Source: JANSWY01 sp038525605 (GTDB lineage Bacteria > Bacteroidota > Bacteroidia > Cytophagales > Cyclobacteriaceae). Taken from it: DNA of 19,175 nucleotides. The notes under the pieces are model-generated. The model was not told where the DNA came from. It ran no database searches and saw only the letters and a program-made list of their open reading frames with translations. Positions 1 to 7,824 of this stretch are shown here, in pieces (the stretch's first letter is position 1; every line of letters begins with the position of its first letter). The stretch covers positions 1 to 19,175 of the forward strand of contig JBCBHL010000116.1 of NCBI GenBank assembly GCA_038525605.1, written 5' to 3'. Made by a program: the position numbers and the translations under genes.

Positions 1-34
1 ATCGCGCAACCTCTTCACATGAACCTTTTAACAA

Positions 35-2224
35 CTATTTACCAGGCTGGTAGGTTTTTTCAGCATTCTTCTCTACATCTTCTCTGTAGAAAAACACGTC
101 TTTAAACTCACCATCAGCGTAACGCTGGGCCTGGTCATAAAAATGCGGTGATTCCGGATCTCCACTCTGACCTCCAGCCAACAAGCTTTTAGCTTTTAGC
201 TTATCACCAAACTCTACTGCAGCGACAAAGCTGTTACCCCTTGTTCCATATATCTTCTTCACATCCTGATTGCCCCGCATACCATAAGCCGCTAGGGCTC
301 CCCACCTTCCGGTTGTCAAACCTACTGCTATACTAGGCGCATTGTCATCAAATTGCAGATCTATAGCTCCATCAACTCGCTGAAACCTATTAATTTCTCC
401 CCATGGCGTATTCCAGCTACCAAAATCATTTTCCAATTGATCGACCGAAGCACTGAAATGCTTCAGTCGCTCTTTTTCAGGTAAACTGATTCCAAAATAA
501 TGAAATCGATTCATACCTCGCAGACCATCGGGAATTTTAGCATTCTGTCTTAACTGCATACCATAATAATGAGCTAGCGACATGCCAACTGATTCTTTTC
601 CTGTCTTCAAATCCCATTCTCTGAGAACATCTATGGCACCTTTCACTTTAGCATAGCCTGAACCATACCGATCATAGGCTTCAATCACTCCCGGAATCAC
701 TTTTTCAAAAGCAGGTAAATAGGGATCATATGCTACTTCAATCAATTTGTCGAGGGTCATGTTACTGCTATTTTTTAATAACTTGATGGCGTGTACACCT
801 CTAAAGTTCTCCGGAGCAGTCGACATGTAATAGGGATAATCCTCTTGCTTTGGACTGTATTCCATCGCAGCTGTAAACGGAGTAGAATTACAATTTTGTA
901 ACCATCCATTGGCAGGATTTAGCAAGGTGATCGTTTCATCAACGGAATGAAGTCCCTGCCAGTCAGTAGCCGGATTGGTCCCATCAACTGGCTTGGAAAA
1001 GTCGAATTGCACATCTCTCACAGGGACGAAATTACCATGATAGTAGGCAATGTTTCCTTCGGCATCCGCATAAACAGTGTTATTGGAAGAATTAGTTCTG
1101 ATATTCATCATTTCCCGGAATTCTTTATGCCCATTTAGTTTTGTACGAGTGTATGATTGCGTCAACGCTTCTACTGGCTTCCACATCAACGCTGTTGAAA
1201 CCCACTTATCGTCGATCATGTGTGTAACAGGACCATGATGTGTTCGGTACATAGGAAATTCCCTTTCTTTGACAGTATCTCCATCCTTGTACTTCAGCAC
1301 CACCGACAAAGTCTCAACTGGCCTCATTTCATCACCATAGCGATAGACCATTTTCCCATCTTGTTCACTAACTTCTTCGATATATTCATCAATTACGTCG
1401 GTGTATGTGGAGGTATGCATCCAGCCTGTTTTTTCATTAAAACCCTGATAAATGAAAAACTGGCCCCAGGTAATTGCGCCATATGCATTTAATCCCTCCT
1501 CGCTGACAGCATGATACTCTCCTCTGAAATAAAAGGAAGTATGTGGATTAATCAGCAGCATGGCGTCTCCAGACTCAGTAAGCTTTCCGCTAATAGCGAA
1601 ACCATTAGAGCCTTTTGGTTCATCAAAAGGATCATCTATCATCAAACTGTTTCCTTCCTCATTCAAAGCAATTGCTTTTTTGTTTTCATAAAATGCTTTG
1701 ATTCTTCTTGTCGAAACTCTTTCGATATCACCCCCAATAGATCCTTCGGTGAAATACATGGTCATCCAGGGTTCGAATCTTGTCAATAAATCAGGCTTTA
1801 CCTCTGGGTGGGTGTGCAGAAAATAATTAATCCCATCTGCATAGGCATTACATAACTTTTTCAGCCATTCAGGTGACTGCTCATAGTAAGCAATTGCCTC
1901 GTCCTGTGTCATGAACAGCCTGGCGCGTAAATCACTGTAAAGTGCCTCTTCCCCTTCTACTTCGGCCAAACGCCCAATTGCCCAAACGTAATTTCTTTCA
2001 ACTCTTTTAAAGTCATCTTCACACTGTGCATACATCAAACCAAAGACTGCATCAGCATCGGTTTTTCCGTAAACATGAGCTACTCCATAAATATCTCTGA
2101 TAATGGTGATATCATTGGCCTGTTGTTGCCACTCAGAAATTTCTGCCTCACGAGCGGCTTTCGGATCAGGAACTCTTGTACAACTGAAAGTCAACAGGAC
2201 TAACAGTAAAATTGTAATTCTCAT
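35..2224 (-). CDS. Penicillin acylase family lipoprotein (N-terminal nucleophile amidohydrolase)
   Basis: The product (729 aa) belongs to the penicillin/acyl-homoserine-lactone acylase family, periplasmic or surface enzymes that hydrolyse amide bonds after autocatalytic cleavage into two chains. The N-terminus is a lipoprotein signal with lipobox LTFSC, so Cys15 would be lipidated. The chain Arg-Asp-x-x-Gly-Val-Ala-His near residues 43-50 is typical of the family's alpha-chain start. The processing site is seen in KGSNGFAISG, with Ser206 as the predicted N-terminal nucleophile of the beta chain. A conserved NPANGWLQNCNSTP stretch lies further on, in the region that usually carries the oxyanion Asn. 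Length and order fit a full-length enzyme. The start is an ATG at 2222-2224, with no in-frame alternative that keeps the signal. The gene stands alone, divergent from the thioredoxin-like gene across an 893-base gap. The substrate cannot be told from sequence: a beta-lactam, an N-acyl amino acid or an acyl-homoserine lactone are all possible. Confidence 0.9.
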   Translation of the reverse strand: MRITILLLVLLTFSCTRVPDPKAAREAEISEWQQQANDITIIRDIYGVAHVYGKTDADAVFGLMYAQCEDDFKRVERNYVWAIGRLAEVEGEEALYSDLRARLFMTQDEAIAYYEQSPEWLKKLCNAYADGINYFLHTHPEVKPDLLTRFEPWMTMYFTEGSIGGDIERVSTRRIKAFYENKKAIALNEEGNSLMIDDPFDEPKGSNGFAISGKLTESGDAMLLINPHTSFYFRGEYHAVSEEGLNAYGAITWGQFFIYQGFNEKTGWMHTSTYTDVIDEYIEEVSEQDGKMVYRYGDEMRPVETLSVVLKYKDGDTVKEREFPMYRTHHGPVTHMIDDKWVSTALMWKPVEALTQSYTRTKLNGHKEFREMMNIRTNSSNNTVYADAEGNIAYYHGNFVPVRDVQFDFSKPVDGTNPATDWQGLHSVDETITLLNPANGWLQNCNSTPFTAAMEYSPKQEDYPYYMSTAPENFRGVHAIKLLKNSSNMTLDKLIEVAYDPYLPAFEKVIPGVIEAYDRYGSGYAKVKGAIDVLREWDLKTGKESVGMSLAHYYGMQLRQNAKIPDGLRGMNRFHYFGISLPEKERLKHFSASVDQLENDFGSWNTPWGEINRFQRVDGAIDLQFDDNAPSIAVGLTTGRWGALAAYGMRGNQDVKKIYGTRGNSFVAAVEFGDKLKAKSLLAGGQSGDPESPHFYDQAQRYADGEFKDVFFYREDVEKNAEKTYQPGK

Positions 2225-2468
2225 AGTTATAATAATTTTTGGCGATATTCAATAATGTATGAAACCTCAAAATTTGATTGATCTGTATGATCGATACTTG
2301 CGATAAGTTCAGCAATATAGAAATGATACACAAACTCATTTTTTTGAATGGTTTCAAATTCCTTTCAACCTAATCAAAGAAAAACAAGCTCCTTAATACC
2401 TTCCTGTAGAAGCAACGCGAAAAATAGTCTTTCGATTAAAAACAAGCCTCCATCGGACTTAATTATCC

Positions 2469-2485
2469 ATTAATCGATTAATCGA
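2469..2485. repeat. Tandem TTAATCGA octamer inside a palindrome
   Basis: TTAATCGA occurs twice head to tail (2470-2477 and 2478-2485). The junction also makes a perfect 14-base palindrome, ATTAATCGATTAAT, at 2469-2482. Such a two-fold symmetric AT-rich element is the usual shape of a site for a dimeric DNA-binding protein, but no regulator can be named. It lies about 245 bases upstream of the acylase start and about 30 bases before the larger inverted repeat. Confidence 0.5.
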
Positions 2486-2515
2486 AATTGGGATCAATTA
2501 TTATGCTATCTTCAA

Positions 2516-2548
2516 ATTGTAAAAATTAACACACACCATTTTTACAAT
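2516..2548. repeat. Perfect 11-bp inverted repeat with 11-base spacer
   Basis: The arms ATTGTAAAAAT (2516-2526) and ATTTTTACAAT (2538-2548) are exact reverse complements separated by 11 bases. It is followed at once by TATGTTTTG (2550-2558), close to the Bacteroidota -7 consensus TAnnTTTG. The element could be an operator for a dimer spanning two helical turns, or a hairpin at the start of a transcript. It lacks a following T run, so it is not a classic terminator. Confidence 0.55.
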
Positions 2549-2660
2549 ATATGTTTTGATAGTCATTAAACCTGCAATAGATCACTTGAAAAGGCTTTAG
2601 AAGAAAGGATCCCGCCAGGTAAAAAAGATGAAATATAAGACCTTTGACTACCAATTAAAA

Positions 2661-2693
2661 ACAGGGTTGATCTGAAAGGATTGACCTTTTTTT
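2661..2693 (+). terminator. Rho-independent terminator with no upstream gene on its strand
   Basis: An 8-bp stem (2665-2672 with 2679-2686, two G-U pairs) with loop TGAAAG is followed by seven T residues (2687-2693) and preceded by an A-rich stretch. This is the layout of an intrinsic terminator reading rightwards. No plus-strand gene precedes it: the acylase to the left runs on the minus strand. It therefore suggests a short plus-strand transcript that starts somewhere after about 2225. A 15-codon reading frame (2628-2675, starting MKYKTFDYQ) ends inside the stem, as leader peptides sometimes do, but nothing shows it is translated. Confidence 0.55.
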
Positions 2694-3117
2694 ATGTATT
2701 TCAGCACCAGCATGTTCTCAATTACGGATCCTCAATCAGTCAATACACGATAGATTAAAAACAACTGTATACATTTTGGTGCATTGCTGGACGATTTATT
2801 TTTCGACAGCTAAAGACCGGATTGAATGGAGCATCATTGGGGAATGATCATAAACTGGCTTACAGGTATCGTTAACTGTCACTTACAGTTTGTATTATTT
2901 TGAACGCTAAGTCAATGATTAGCCAATACATTATCAATTATATGAACATACCTTGCGAACTTTCTATTTGGAGCAGACTACTCGAGATACACACTGCTTC
3001 CGACAATTGAAACTTCACATAATAAACTTGCAAATATCAAAGAATTATCAGAATTTACTCTTAATTATTTACTATTTGTAGTGCCAACACATATATTAAT
3101 CTATCATTTAACTGTTT

Positions 3118-3876
3118 ATGAAAAGCCCTATTATACTCGCCATTATCTTATTAATCTCATTTACTTCGTTCGCTCAGGAATATGATTTTATCGATAAAAA
3201 CCTCAAAAGAAAAACCATACAGGAGCTAGGAGGAAAAATCAATCTGGGGTCGGGAATGAGTTACTTCCTTGAAAACGGAGATAAGTTAGAATTGAGTAGT
3301 TTAAAGGACTACTTAGGAAATGCCAATTATAAACCAGCTTTCTTTCTTGATAATCAGAATAATATAAAAACTATCGTATTTGAAGAAGCCAGCGAAGAGG
3401 AAATCGCTAAAGCTAAGGCCTTACAGGAAGAAAGAGCATTAGCTGGTCAACGGACTGAGGTAGGCAAAGAAATGATACCATTTTCTATCACCGATATGGA
3501 TGGCAACAAAATCAGTCTGGCAGATCAAAAAGGAAAAGTGATAGTACTAAATTTCTGGTTCATCGCATGTAAACCCTGCGTCATGGAAATGCCACACCTC
3601 AATAAGTTTGTTGAAAAGTATCAGGATGACGATGTACTATTTTTAGCAATTGCCAATGACGAAAAAACACAGATTGAAAGATTCCTGGAAAAGAAAAAGT
3701 TTGATTACACCATTGCTCCCGATGGTAAAAGGGTGGCTTCAGACTGGGGAGTATCTTCATTTCCTACTAACATCATCATAGACAAAGAAGGAAACATAGC
3801 CTACTCCATGTCAGGATATGGAAGCCATATGATACCTCTCATGGAAAAGAAAATTGAAGAATTACTAAACGACTAA
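3118..3876 (+). CDS. Secreted TlpA-like thioredoxin-fold protein
   Basis: This 252-aa protein has a cleavable signal peptide (residues 1-19, cut before Gln20), an uncharacterised N-terminal segment (about 20-110, with a charged helix near 92-108), and a C-terminal TlpA/AhpC-TSA redoxin domain (about 115-250). The active site is IACKPCVMEMPH with the redox pair Cys151 and Cys154, and the cis-proline loop is SSFPTNIIID (Pro216). TlpA-like proteins reduce disulfides or service thiols in the periplasm, often for cytochrome c maturation, and Bacteroidota carry many paralogues, so the exact partner is unknown. It is the only plus-strand gene and is convergent with the LRR gene; the two stop codons are 7 bases apart. 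ATG at 3118 is the only start that keeps the signal peptide. Confidence 0.88.
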   Translation: MKSPIILAIILLISFTSFAQEYDFIDKNLKRKTIQELGGKINLGSGMSYFLENGDKLELSSLKDYLGNANYKPAFFLDNQNNIKTIVFEEASEEEIAKAKALQEERALAGQRTEVGKEMIPFSITDMDGNKISLADQKGKVIVLNFWFIACKPCVMEMPHLNKFVEKYQDDDVLFLAIANDEKTQIERFLEKKKFDYTIAPDGKRVASDWGVSSFPTNIIIDKEGNIAYSMSGYGSHMIPLMEKKIEELLND

Positions 3877-3883
3877 ATTAAGT

Positions 3884-4804
3884 TTAAAAATTCACTTTCG
3901 TATCCTTCAGTGCTTCGGTGATTCTTTGCTGCTCAGCGTCAGAAAACTGGTTTTCTCCTAGTTCCAATACTGCCAAACCGCTCAATCCTGAAAGATTATC
4001 AGGTAGTGTAGTTAAGTTATTGCTTCGCAGTAAAAGCACTTTTATATTACCCGATTTTTGGACGTAATCAATAACAGATTCCATGTCAATTTCTTCATTT
4101 TGGTCGAGTACCAATCCGGCCAATGAAGATATAGTAGAAAGATTAGAGGGTAACTCCGTAATAGCGCTGTTTTCCAGACTCAATACTTGCAACGACTTCA
4201 TATCGGAAAGCACATCGAACATTTGTATCATATCCATTTCACGGTTATTGCCGATGCTTAATTCCTGAAGTATTTTCAGTTCTGTAAACTTCTTCGGAAG
4301 CTTTCTGATTCCGGTCCCATCGAGATACAACTTGTCCAGTAACTTGATTCCCGACAGAACCTGCATCGATTTTTTCAACTGCAATGCATCATTTTCACCC
4401 AGATCAAGCTCTCTTAACAAAGGAAAATTCATCAATACTTTTGGCAACTTTTTAAATGCATTACCTCTTACATTAATGACATCAATATTTTGAAGGCTCT
4501 TAAATTCGCTAGGTATCTTACTCAATTGATTACCACTGACGTTCAGTATCTTCAGGCTGGGAATAAAACGAACAGATTCAGGCAAATCAGACAACCGACA
4601 ATTATCGAGATAAAGAATTTTCAGGTTAGAAAGTTTTTCCGTTTCCCTGCTAAAAACCTCTAAATCTTCACAATTCAGATCCAGCCATTCTATTTTTTGA
4701 GGTACAAAAAGTATGGAGTCTTTTGATTGATACTTAATGCTAATCTGCGCATTTCCAAAGTATCCGATTGAAAGCAATAAAAAAAGGCAACTAAATAATT
4801 TCAT
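3884..4804 (-). CDS. Secreted leucine-rich-repeat protein
   Basis: The product has 306 aa. A signal peptide occupies residues 1-19 (ending GNA, cut before Gln20), so the protein is exported. From about residue 35 to the end it is built of roughly ten leucine-rich repeats of 22-27 residues, for example LKILNVSGNQLSKIPSEF and LKVLLLRSNNLTTLP-like units, with the LxxLxLxxNxLxxLP pattern. Two repeats (about 132-160 and 183-210) are longer and carry an inserted helix. I see no second domain, anchor or sorting signal. LRR solenoids bind proteins or ligands; no partner is indicated here. The start ATG (4802-4804) lies directly behind a terminator-like hairpin. Downstream of glnS on the same strand, it may be transcribed by read-through of the glnS terminator or from its own unseen promoter. 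Confidence 0.85.
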   Translation of the reverse strand: MKLFSCLFLLLSIGYFGNAQISIKYQSKDSILFVPQKIEWLDLNCEDLEVFSRETEKLSNLKILYLDNCRLSDLPESVRFIPSLKILNVSGNQLSKIPSEFKSLQNIDVINVRGNAFKKLPKVLMNFPLLRELDLGENDALQLKKSMQVLSGIKLLDKLYLDGTGIRKLPKKFTELKILQELSIGNNREMDMIQMFDVLSDMKSLQVLSLENSAITELPSNLSTISSLAGLVLDQNEEIDMESVIDYVQKSGNIKVLLLRSNNLTTLPDNLSGLSGLAVLELGENQFSDAEQQRITEALKDTKVNF

Positions 4805-4827
4805 AAAAAATTAGGTTTTCCACCTAA
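4805..4827 (-). terminator. Terminator-like hairpin touching the LRR start codon
   Basis: On the minus strand a 6-bp perfect stem TTAGGT/ACCTAA (4822-4827 with 4811-4816, 5-base loop) is followed by six T residues (4810-4805) and then directly by the ATG of the LRR gene. It has the form of a short intrinsic terminator or attenuator. The stem is short and only two of its pairs are G-C, so it may be weak or fortuitous. Confidence 0.35.
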
Positions 4828-4843
4828 ATAATCCTTTACAATG

Positions 4844-4878
4844 AAAAAGTCACTTAACATAAACTGCTAAGTGACTTT
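4844..4878 (-). terminator. Rho-independent terminator of glnS
   Basis: The arms AAAGTCACTTA (4846-4856) and TAAGTGACTTT (4868-4878) form a perfect 11-bp stem with an 11-base loop. Read on the minus strand it is followed by a run of T (4848-4844). It lies 23 bases after the glnS stop codon, the expected position. Confidence 0.8.
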
Positions 4879-4901
4879 AAATTTCAAAAATCCAATGGAA
4901 A

Positions 4902-6602
4902 TTACTTCTTCTTCGCCCAGTTGTCCCTGAGACCTACAGTCTTGTTAAAAACAATTTTATCAGCTGTAGAATCCAAGTCTATGTTGAAATAGCCAATTCT
5001 CTGAAATTGGAACCTATCTCCTGTTTTAGCATCCTTTAAACTAGGCTCAGCATAGCCGGTGATTATCTGCAAGGAATCAGGGTTTAAAAACTCCATGAAA
5101 TCTTTCTCTTTGTAACCATCCGGTGCTTCATCCATAAACAGCCTGTCGTATTGTCTTACCTCCACTGGTATCGCATGCTGAATGGAAACCCAATGTAAGG
5201 TACCCTTCACCTTTCTGAGGCTTTCTTCTGTTCCACTGCCACTCCTACTCTTAGGATCATAAGTGCAGTGAATCTCAGTAATATTTCCTGCCTCATCCTT
5301 TACCACGCTTTCACCTTTGATGATGTAGGCATTTTTAAGCCTCACTTCTTTGCCCAGTGTTAATCTGAAAAACTTTCTATTCGCCTCCTCTTTGAAATCC
5401 TCTCTTTCAATATATAACTCCTTCGAAAATGGCACTTTTCTGCTACCGGCAGTTTCATCCTCAGGATTATTTTCGGCATCCAGCCACTCGTCATGTCCTT
5501 CTGGATAGTTAGTGATAACGAGTTTTACGGGATTGAGAACTGCCATCACCCTCGGGGCAATCTTATTTAGGTCTTCTCTCACACAAAACTCAAGCAGCGA
5601 TAAATCTATGATATTATCTCTTTTAGCTACACCTACTCTATCGATGAATTCTCTCACGGAAGCAGGCGTGAATCCTCTCCTTCTAAATGCAGAAACAGTC
5701 GGCATTCTGGGATCATCCCATCCGGAAACAATGCCCTCATCCACCAGTCTGGCTAGTTTTCGCTTACTGGTAACCGTATAGTTGAGGTTTAATCGCGCAA
5801 ATTCCCGCTGTTTTGGCACCAAATCATCATTCTCCTTCACTTCATCGACAAACCACTCATACAGTTCCCTGTGAGGTTTAAATTCCAGCGAACAAAGCGA
5901 ATGAGAAACTCCTTCAATGTAATCACTCTCACCATGGGTCCAATCGTACATTGGATAAATACACCAGTCATCACCCGTTCTGTGATGCGACTTTTTCATG
6001 ATCCTATACATCAATGGATCACGCATCAGCATATTGGGGTGCTCCATATCAATCTTAGCCCGCAGCACGTGTGTGCCTTCCTCAAACTCACCGCTCTTCA
6101 TTCTTTCGAATAAATCAAGGTTTTCGTCTACACTTCTATCTCTGTAAGGCCCAGCAACGCCAGGTTTAGTTGGTGTTCCTTTTTGCTCAGCCATATCCTC
6201 TGAGGATTGAGAATCTACATAAGCTTTTCCTTCCTTGATTAATTCAACAGCCCAGTCATACAATTGCTGAAAATAATCCGATGAATAACACTCCTGATTC
6301 CACTGATAACCCAGCCAGGCAATGTCCTCTTTGATGGCATCTACATATTCCTGATCCTCCTTTGCCGGATTAGTGTCATCAAAACGCAGATTGACAGGCG
6401 CGTTGTATCGCTGTCCCAAACCAAAATTGATGGCGATCGCTTTCGTATGTCCTACATGTAGGTAACCATTTGGTTCAGGTGGAAAACGGAACCGAAGCTG
6501 TTGTTTGTCCATTCCGTTGCTTAAATCTTCTTCAATGATTTGCTCCAGAAAGTTCAGTGAACGCTCCTTTACTTCTTCCGTATTGTTTCCTTTTTCTGAC
6601 AT
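4902..6602 (-). CDS. glnS: Glutaminyl-tRNA synthetase
   Basis: This class I aminoacyl-tRNA synthetase joins glutamine to tRNA-Gln in the cytoplasm. Counted from the ATG at 6600-6602 (566 aa, starting MSEKGNN), the HIGH motif is PPEPNGYLHVGH (HVGH at 49-52). It is followed by NLRFDDTNPAKEDQEYV, typical of GlnRS rather than GluRS, and the KMSKS motif is replaced by TSKRK at 278-282 (the family usually has MSKRK). Residues from about 335 on form the two beta-barrel anticodon-binding domains. The frame can be read 12 bases further to a TTG, but the ATG start matches the known N-terminus of the family. The gene means this organism charges tRNA-Gln directly and need not rely on the GatCAB transamidation route. 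It is a single-gene unit with its own terminator. Confidence 0.97.
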   Translation of the reverse strand: MSEKGNNTEEVKERSLNFLEQIIEEDLSNGMDKQQLRFRFPPEPNGYLHVGHTKAIAINFGLGQRYNAPVNLRFDDTNPAKEDQEYVDAIKEDIAWLGYQWNQECYSSDYFQQLYDWAVELIKEGKAYVDSQSSEDMAEQKGTPTKPGVAGPYRDRSVDENLDLFERMKSGEFEEGTHVLRAKIDMEHPNMLMRDPLMYRIMKKSHHRTGDDWCIYPMYDWTHGESDYIEGVSHSLCSLEFKPHRELYEWFVDEVKENDDLVPKQREFARLNLNYTVTSKRKLARLVDEGIVSGWDDPRMPTVSAFRRRGFTPASVREFIDRVGVAKRDNIIDLSLLEFCVREDLNKIAPRVMAVLNPVKLVITNYPEGHDEWLDAENNPEDETAGSRKVPFSKELYIEREDFKEEANRKFFRLTLGKEVRLKNAYIIKGESVVKDEAGNITEIHCTYDPKSRSGSGTEESLRKVKGTLHWVSIQHAIPVEVRQYDRLFMDEAPDGYKEKDFMEFLNPDSLQIITGYAEPSLKDAKTGDRFQFQRIGYFNIDLDSTADKIVFNKTVGLRDNWAKKK

Positions 6603-6636
6603 TTTACGTATCAAATATATTAATTGAATTAAACAG

Positions 6637-6644
6637 CAAAACTA
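6637..6644 (-). promoter_or_regulatory. Candidate -7 promoter box for glnS
   Basis: The minus strand reads TAGTTTTG, an exact match to the Bacteroidota -7 consensus TAnnTTTG, about 35 bases before the glnS ATG, giving a leader near 28 bases. The nearest upstream TTG for a -33 box is 27 bases away, too far. A second exact match, TATATTTG at 6619-6612, has a TTG at 17 bases (6639-6637) but would leave a leader of only a few bases. Which one is used cannot be settled by eye. Confidence 0.35.
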
Positions 6645-6802
6645 AAGCAAATAACTATTAAAGTACGTGCTCAAACTGTCGAAATTATTTGATTAGAATT
6701 TTAACTCTACATTGCTACATCCAACATGCTGATACGATTAAGAATTATTGGATTGCTAACAAGTTCAATTAGATACCAAAACATCGTTTCTCCGTCCTAA
6801 AA

Positions 6803-7741
6803 CTATTTGTCCAGCTCATATATCGTCCTGATCTTAATCCCTGGAAACTGATCCTCCAAAGCCGCTTTCAATCCGATGATATGACCGGCGCCCACTACTA
6901 CAACTGACTTTTTATGGTTGTTTTCGAGAATCTGCGAACCAATGTTGTAAGCCATCCCTGCATTTCTTCTATCCCAGACCTCTGCACCACGCTTACATGC
7001 GTCTTCCTCCGTAATTCTAAACTCAAACCTATTGGTCTGATGATAACTATTCAAAGTACGCAACCGATTAGTGTAATATCCCAACCGACCAAACAAAGCT
7101 GGAATAATAGCCCTGTTATAGTCTCTTTTGTTGTTTTTACGCAGTATGTTAATCTGACCATCTTGCTGACTCTGCCGATAACATTGCTGCGAAAACTCAT
7201 AATATTCCTGCGTTTCATGCTGATAATCCATCGAATGGATAAAATTGATATTCATTTCCCATGCCAGCTTCAGGGAAAGATCACTGCCTTCATTTCTTAA
7301 AGGCTTCCTGCTGCCTCCTCCTCCATAGTGAGCCATCAATCCATAATAGTACCAGTTTGCCTTGTCCCGATTGGCAGCAAAGTATTGACTCAAATATGCA
7401 AAATCATCTTTGGACAGTTCCCTAACCTTCGACTGCAGAAGTTTTTTTGTTCTTTCTTTATTCTCATGAAAAGCTGAGGCTATGCTATCACTAAATGGTA
7501 AAAATCTATGTCCTTCGTAATTTTGCAGACTAAGGGTGTCTTCTGGCCGCTGACGTTCTACATATATCGCCTCAGGCTGATATTTAATAGCTTCTTTAAG
7601 CAGTGGTCTATAACTATTCTTCACAATTTTAGGAACCTGATGCATCACACCTATCAAAAAGACCTCAGGTGTGTGATTTGACTGAGCATTTACCTCCAAA
7701 AACAAGAAAGACAAGAACCAAATCGCAATTATTCTTTTCAT
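6803..7741 (-). CDS. Secreted TraB/GumN/TIKI-like protein (putative metal-dependent hydrolase fold)
   Basis: The protein has 312 aa from the ATG at 7739-7741; reading can be extended two codons to a TTG, but the ATG gives the cleaner signal peptide MKRIIAIWFLSF, cut after Ala19. Family features I can see are two GxxH motifs, GVMH at 31-34 and GAGH at 284-287, plus an acidic-basic pair in YVERQRPED (Glu62, Arg63). These are the hallmarks of the TraB/PrgY, GumN and TIKI group, whose TIKI members are metalloproteases; closest in feel are small Bacteroidota proteins of the DUF5694 type. The middle region has a glycine run (HYGGGGSRKP) and many Tyr and Gln. The substrate is unknown. It has its own candidate -7 box upstream and lies alone between LytTR and glnS genes. 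Confidence 0.6.
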   Translation of the reverse strand: MKRIIAIWFLSFLFLEVNAQSNHTPEVFLIGVMHQVPKIVKNSYRPLLKEAIKYQPEAIYVERQRPEDTLSLQNYEGHRFLPFSDSIASAFHENKERTKKLLQSKVRELSKDDFAYLSQYFAANRDKANWYYYGLMAHYGGGGSRKPLRNEGSDLSLKLAWEMNINFIHSMDYQHETQEYYEFSQQCYRQSQQDGQINILRKNNKRDYNRAIIPALFGRLGYYTNRLRTLNSYHQTNRFEFRITEEDACKRGAEVWDRRNAGMAYNIGSQILENNHKKSVVVVGAGHIIGLKAALEDQFPGIKIRTIYELDK

Positions 7742-7763
7742 ATTCAACTGATATTTTTTGGTT

Positions 7764-7771
7764 CAAAACTA
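7764..7771 (-). promoter_or_regulatory. Candidate -7 promoter box for the TraB/GumN-like gene
   Basis: The minus strand reads TAGTTTTG, an exact TAnnTTTG match 23 bases before the ATG at 7741 and within the 83-base gap after the LytTR gene. The same octamer occurs upstream of glnS. No TTG lies at the usual 17-23 base distance upstream, so support is partial. Confidence 0.3.
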
Positions 7772-7824
7772 TCAGAGAAAATGGCCTGAATATCATGTAT
7801 TTCAACCCCTGTGGTGAAACAAGG

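Larger units (their letters stand above)
2225..3117. other. 893-base divergent intergenic region
   Basis: This is the largest gene-free stretch of the window and lies between two divergent genes. I find no tRNA, rRNA or convincing protein gene. It holds a tandem TTAATCGA octamer (2470-2485), an 11-bp perfect inverted repeat (2516-2548) and a Rho-independent terminator on the plus strand (2661-2693) with no gene to terminate. Two lesser hairpins are ATCATT-GGGG-AATGAT at 2833-2848 and AACTGT-CACTT-ACAGTT near 2875-2891. A near-consensus -7 box, TACTATTTG at 3070-3078 with one extra spacer base, lies about 40 bases before the ATG at 3118. The rest shows nothing I can name. Confidence 0.7.

Noticed and set aside
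41..53. Palindrome TACCAGGCTGGTA at the end of the acylase gene
   Set aside because: It lies in the last codons, has almost no loop and is not followed by a T run on the minus strand, so it is not a convincing terminator.
2166..2357. 63-codon minus-strand frame overlapping the acylase start
   Set aside because: It overlaps the lipoprotein signal of the acylase in another frame and has no recognisable features; the acylase start is better supported.
2694..2753. 19-codon frame after the orphan terminator
   Set aside because: Too short, no supporting start signal, composition like random intergenic DNA.
6603..6614. Extension of glnS by four codons to a TTG
   Set aside because: The ATG at 6602 gives the usual GlnRS N-terminus, and the extension would run through the candidate -7 box.
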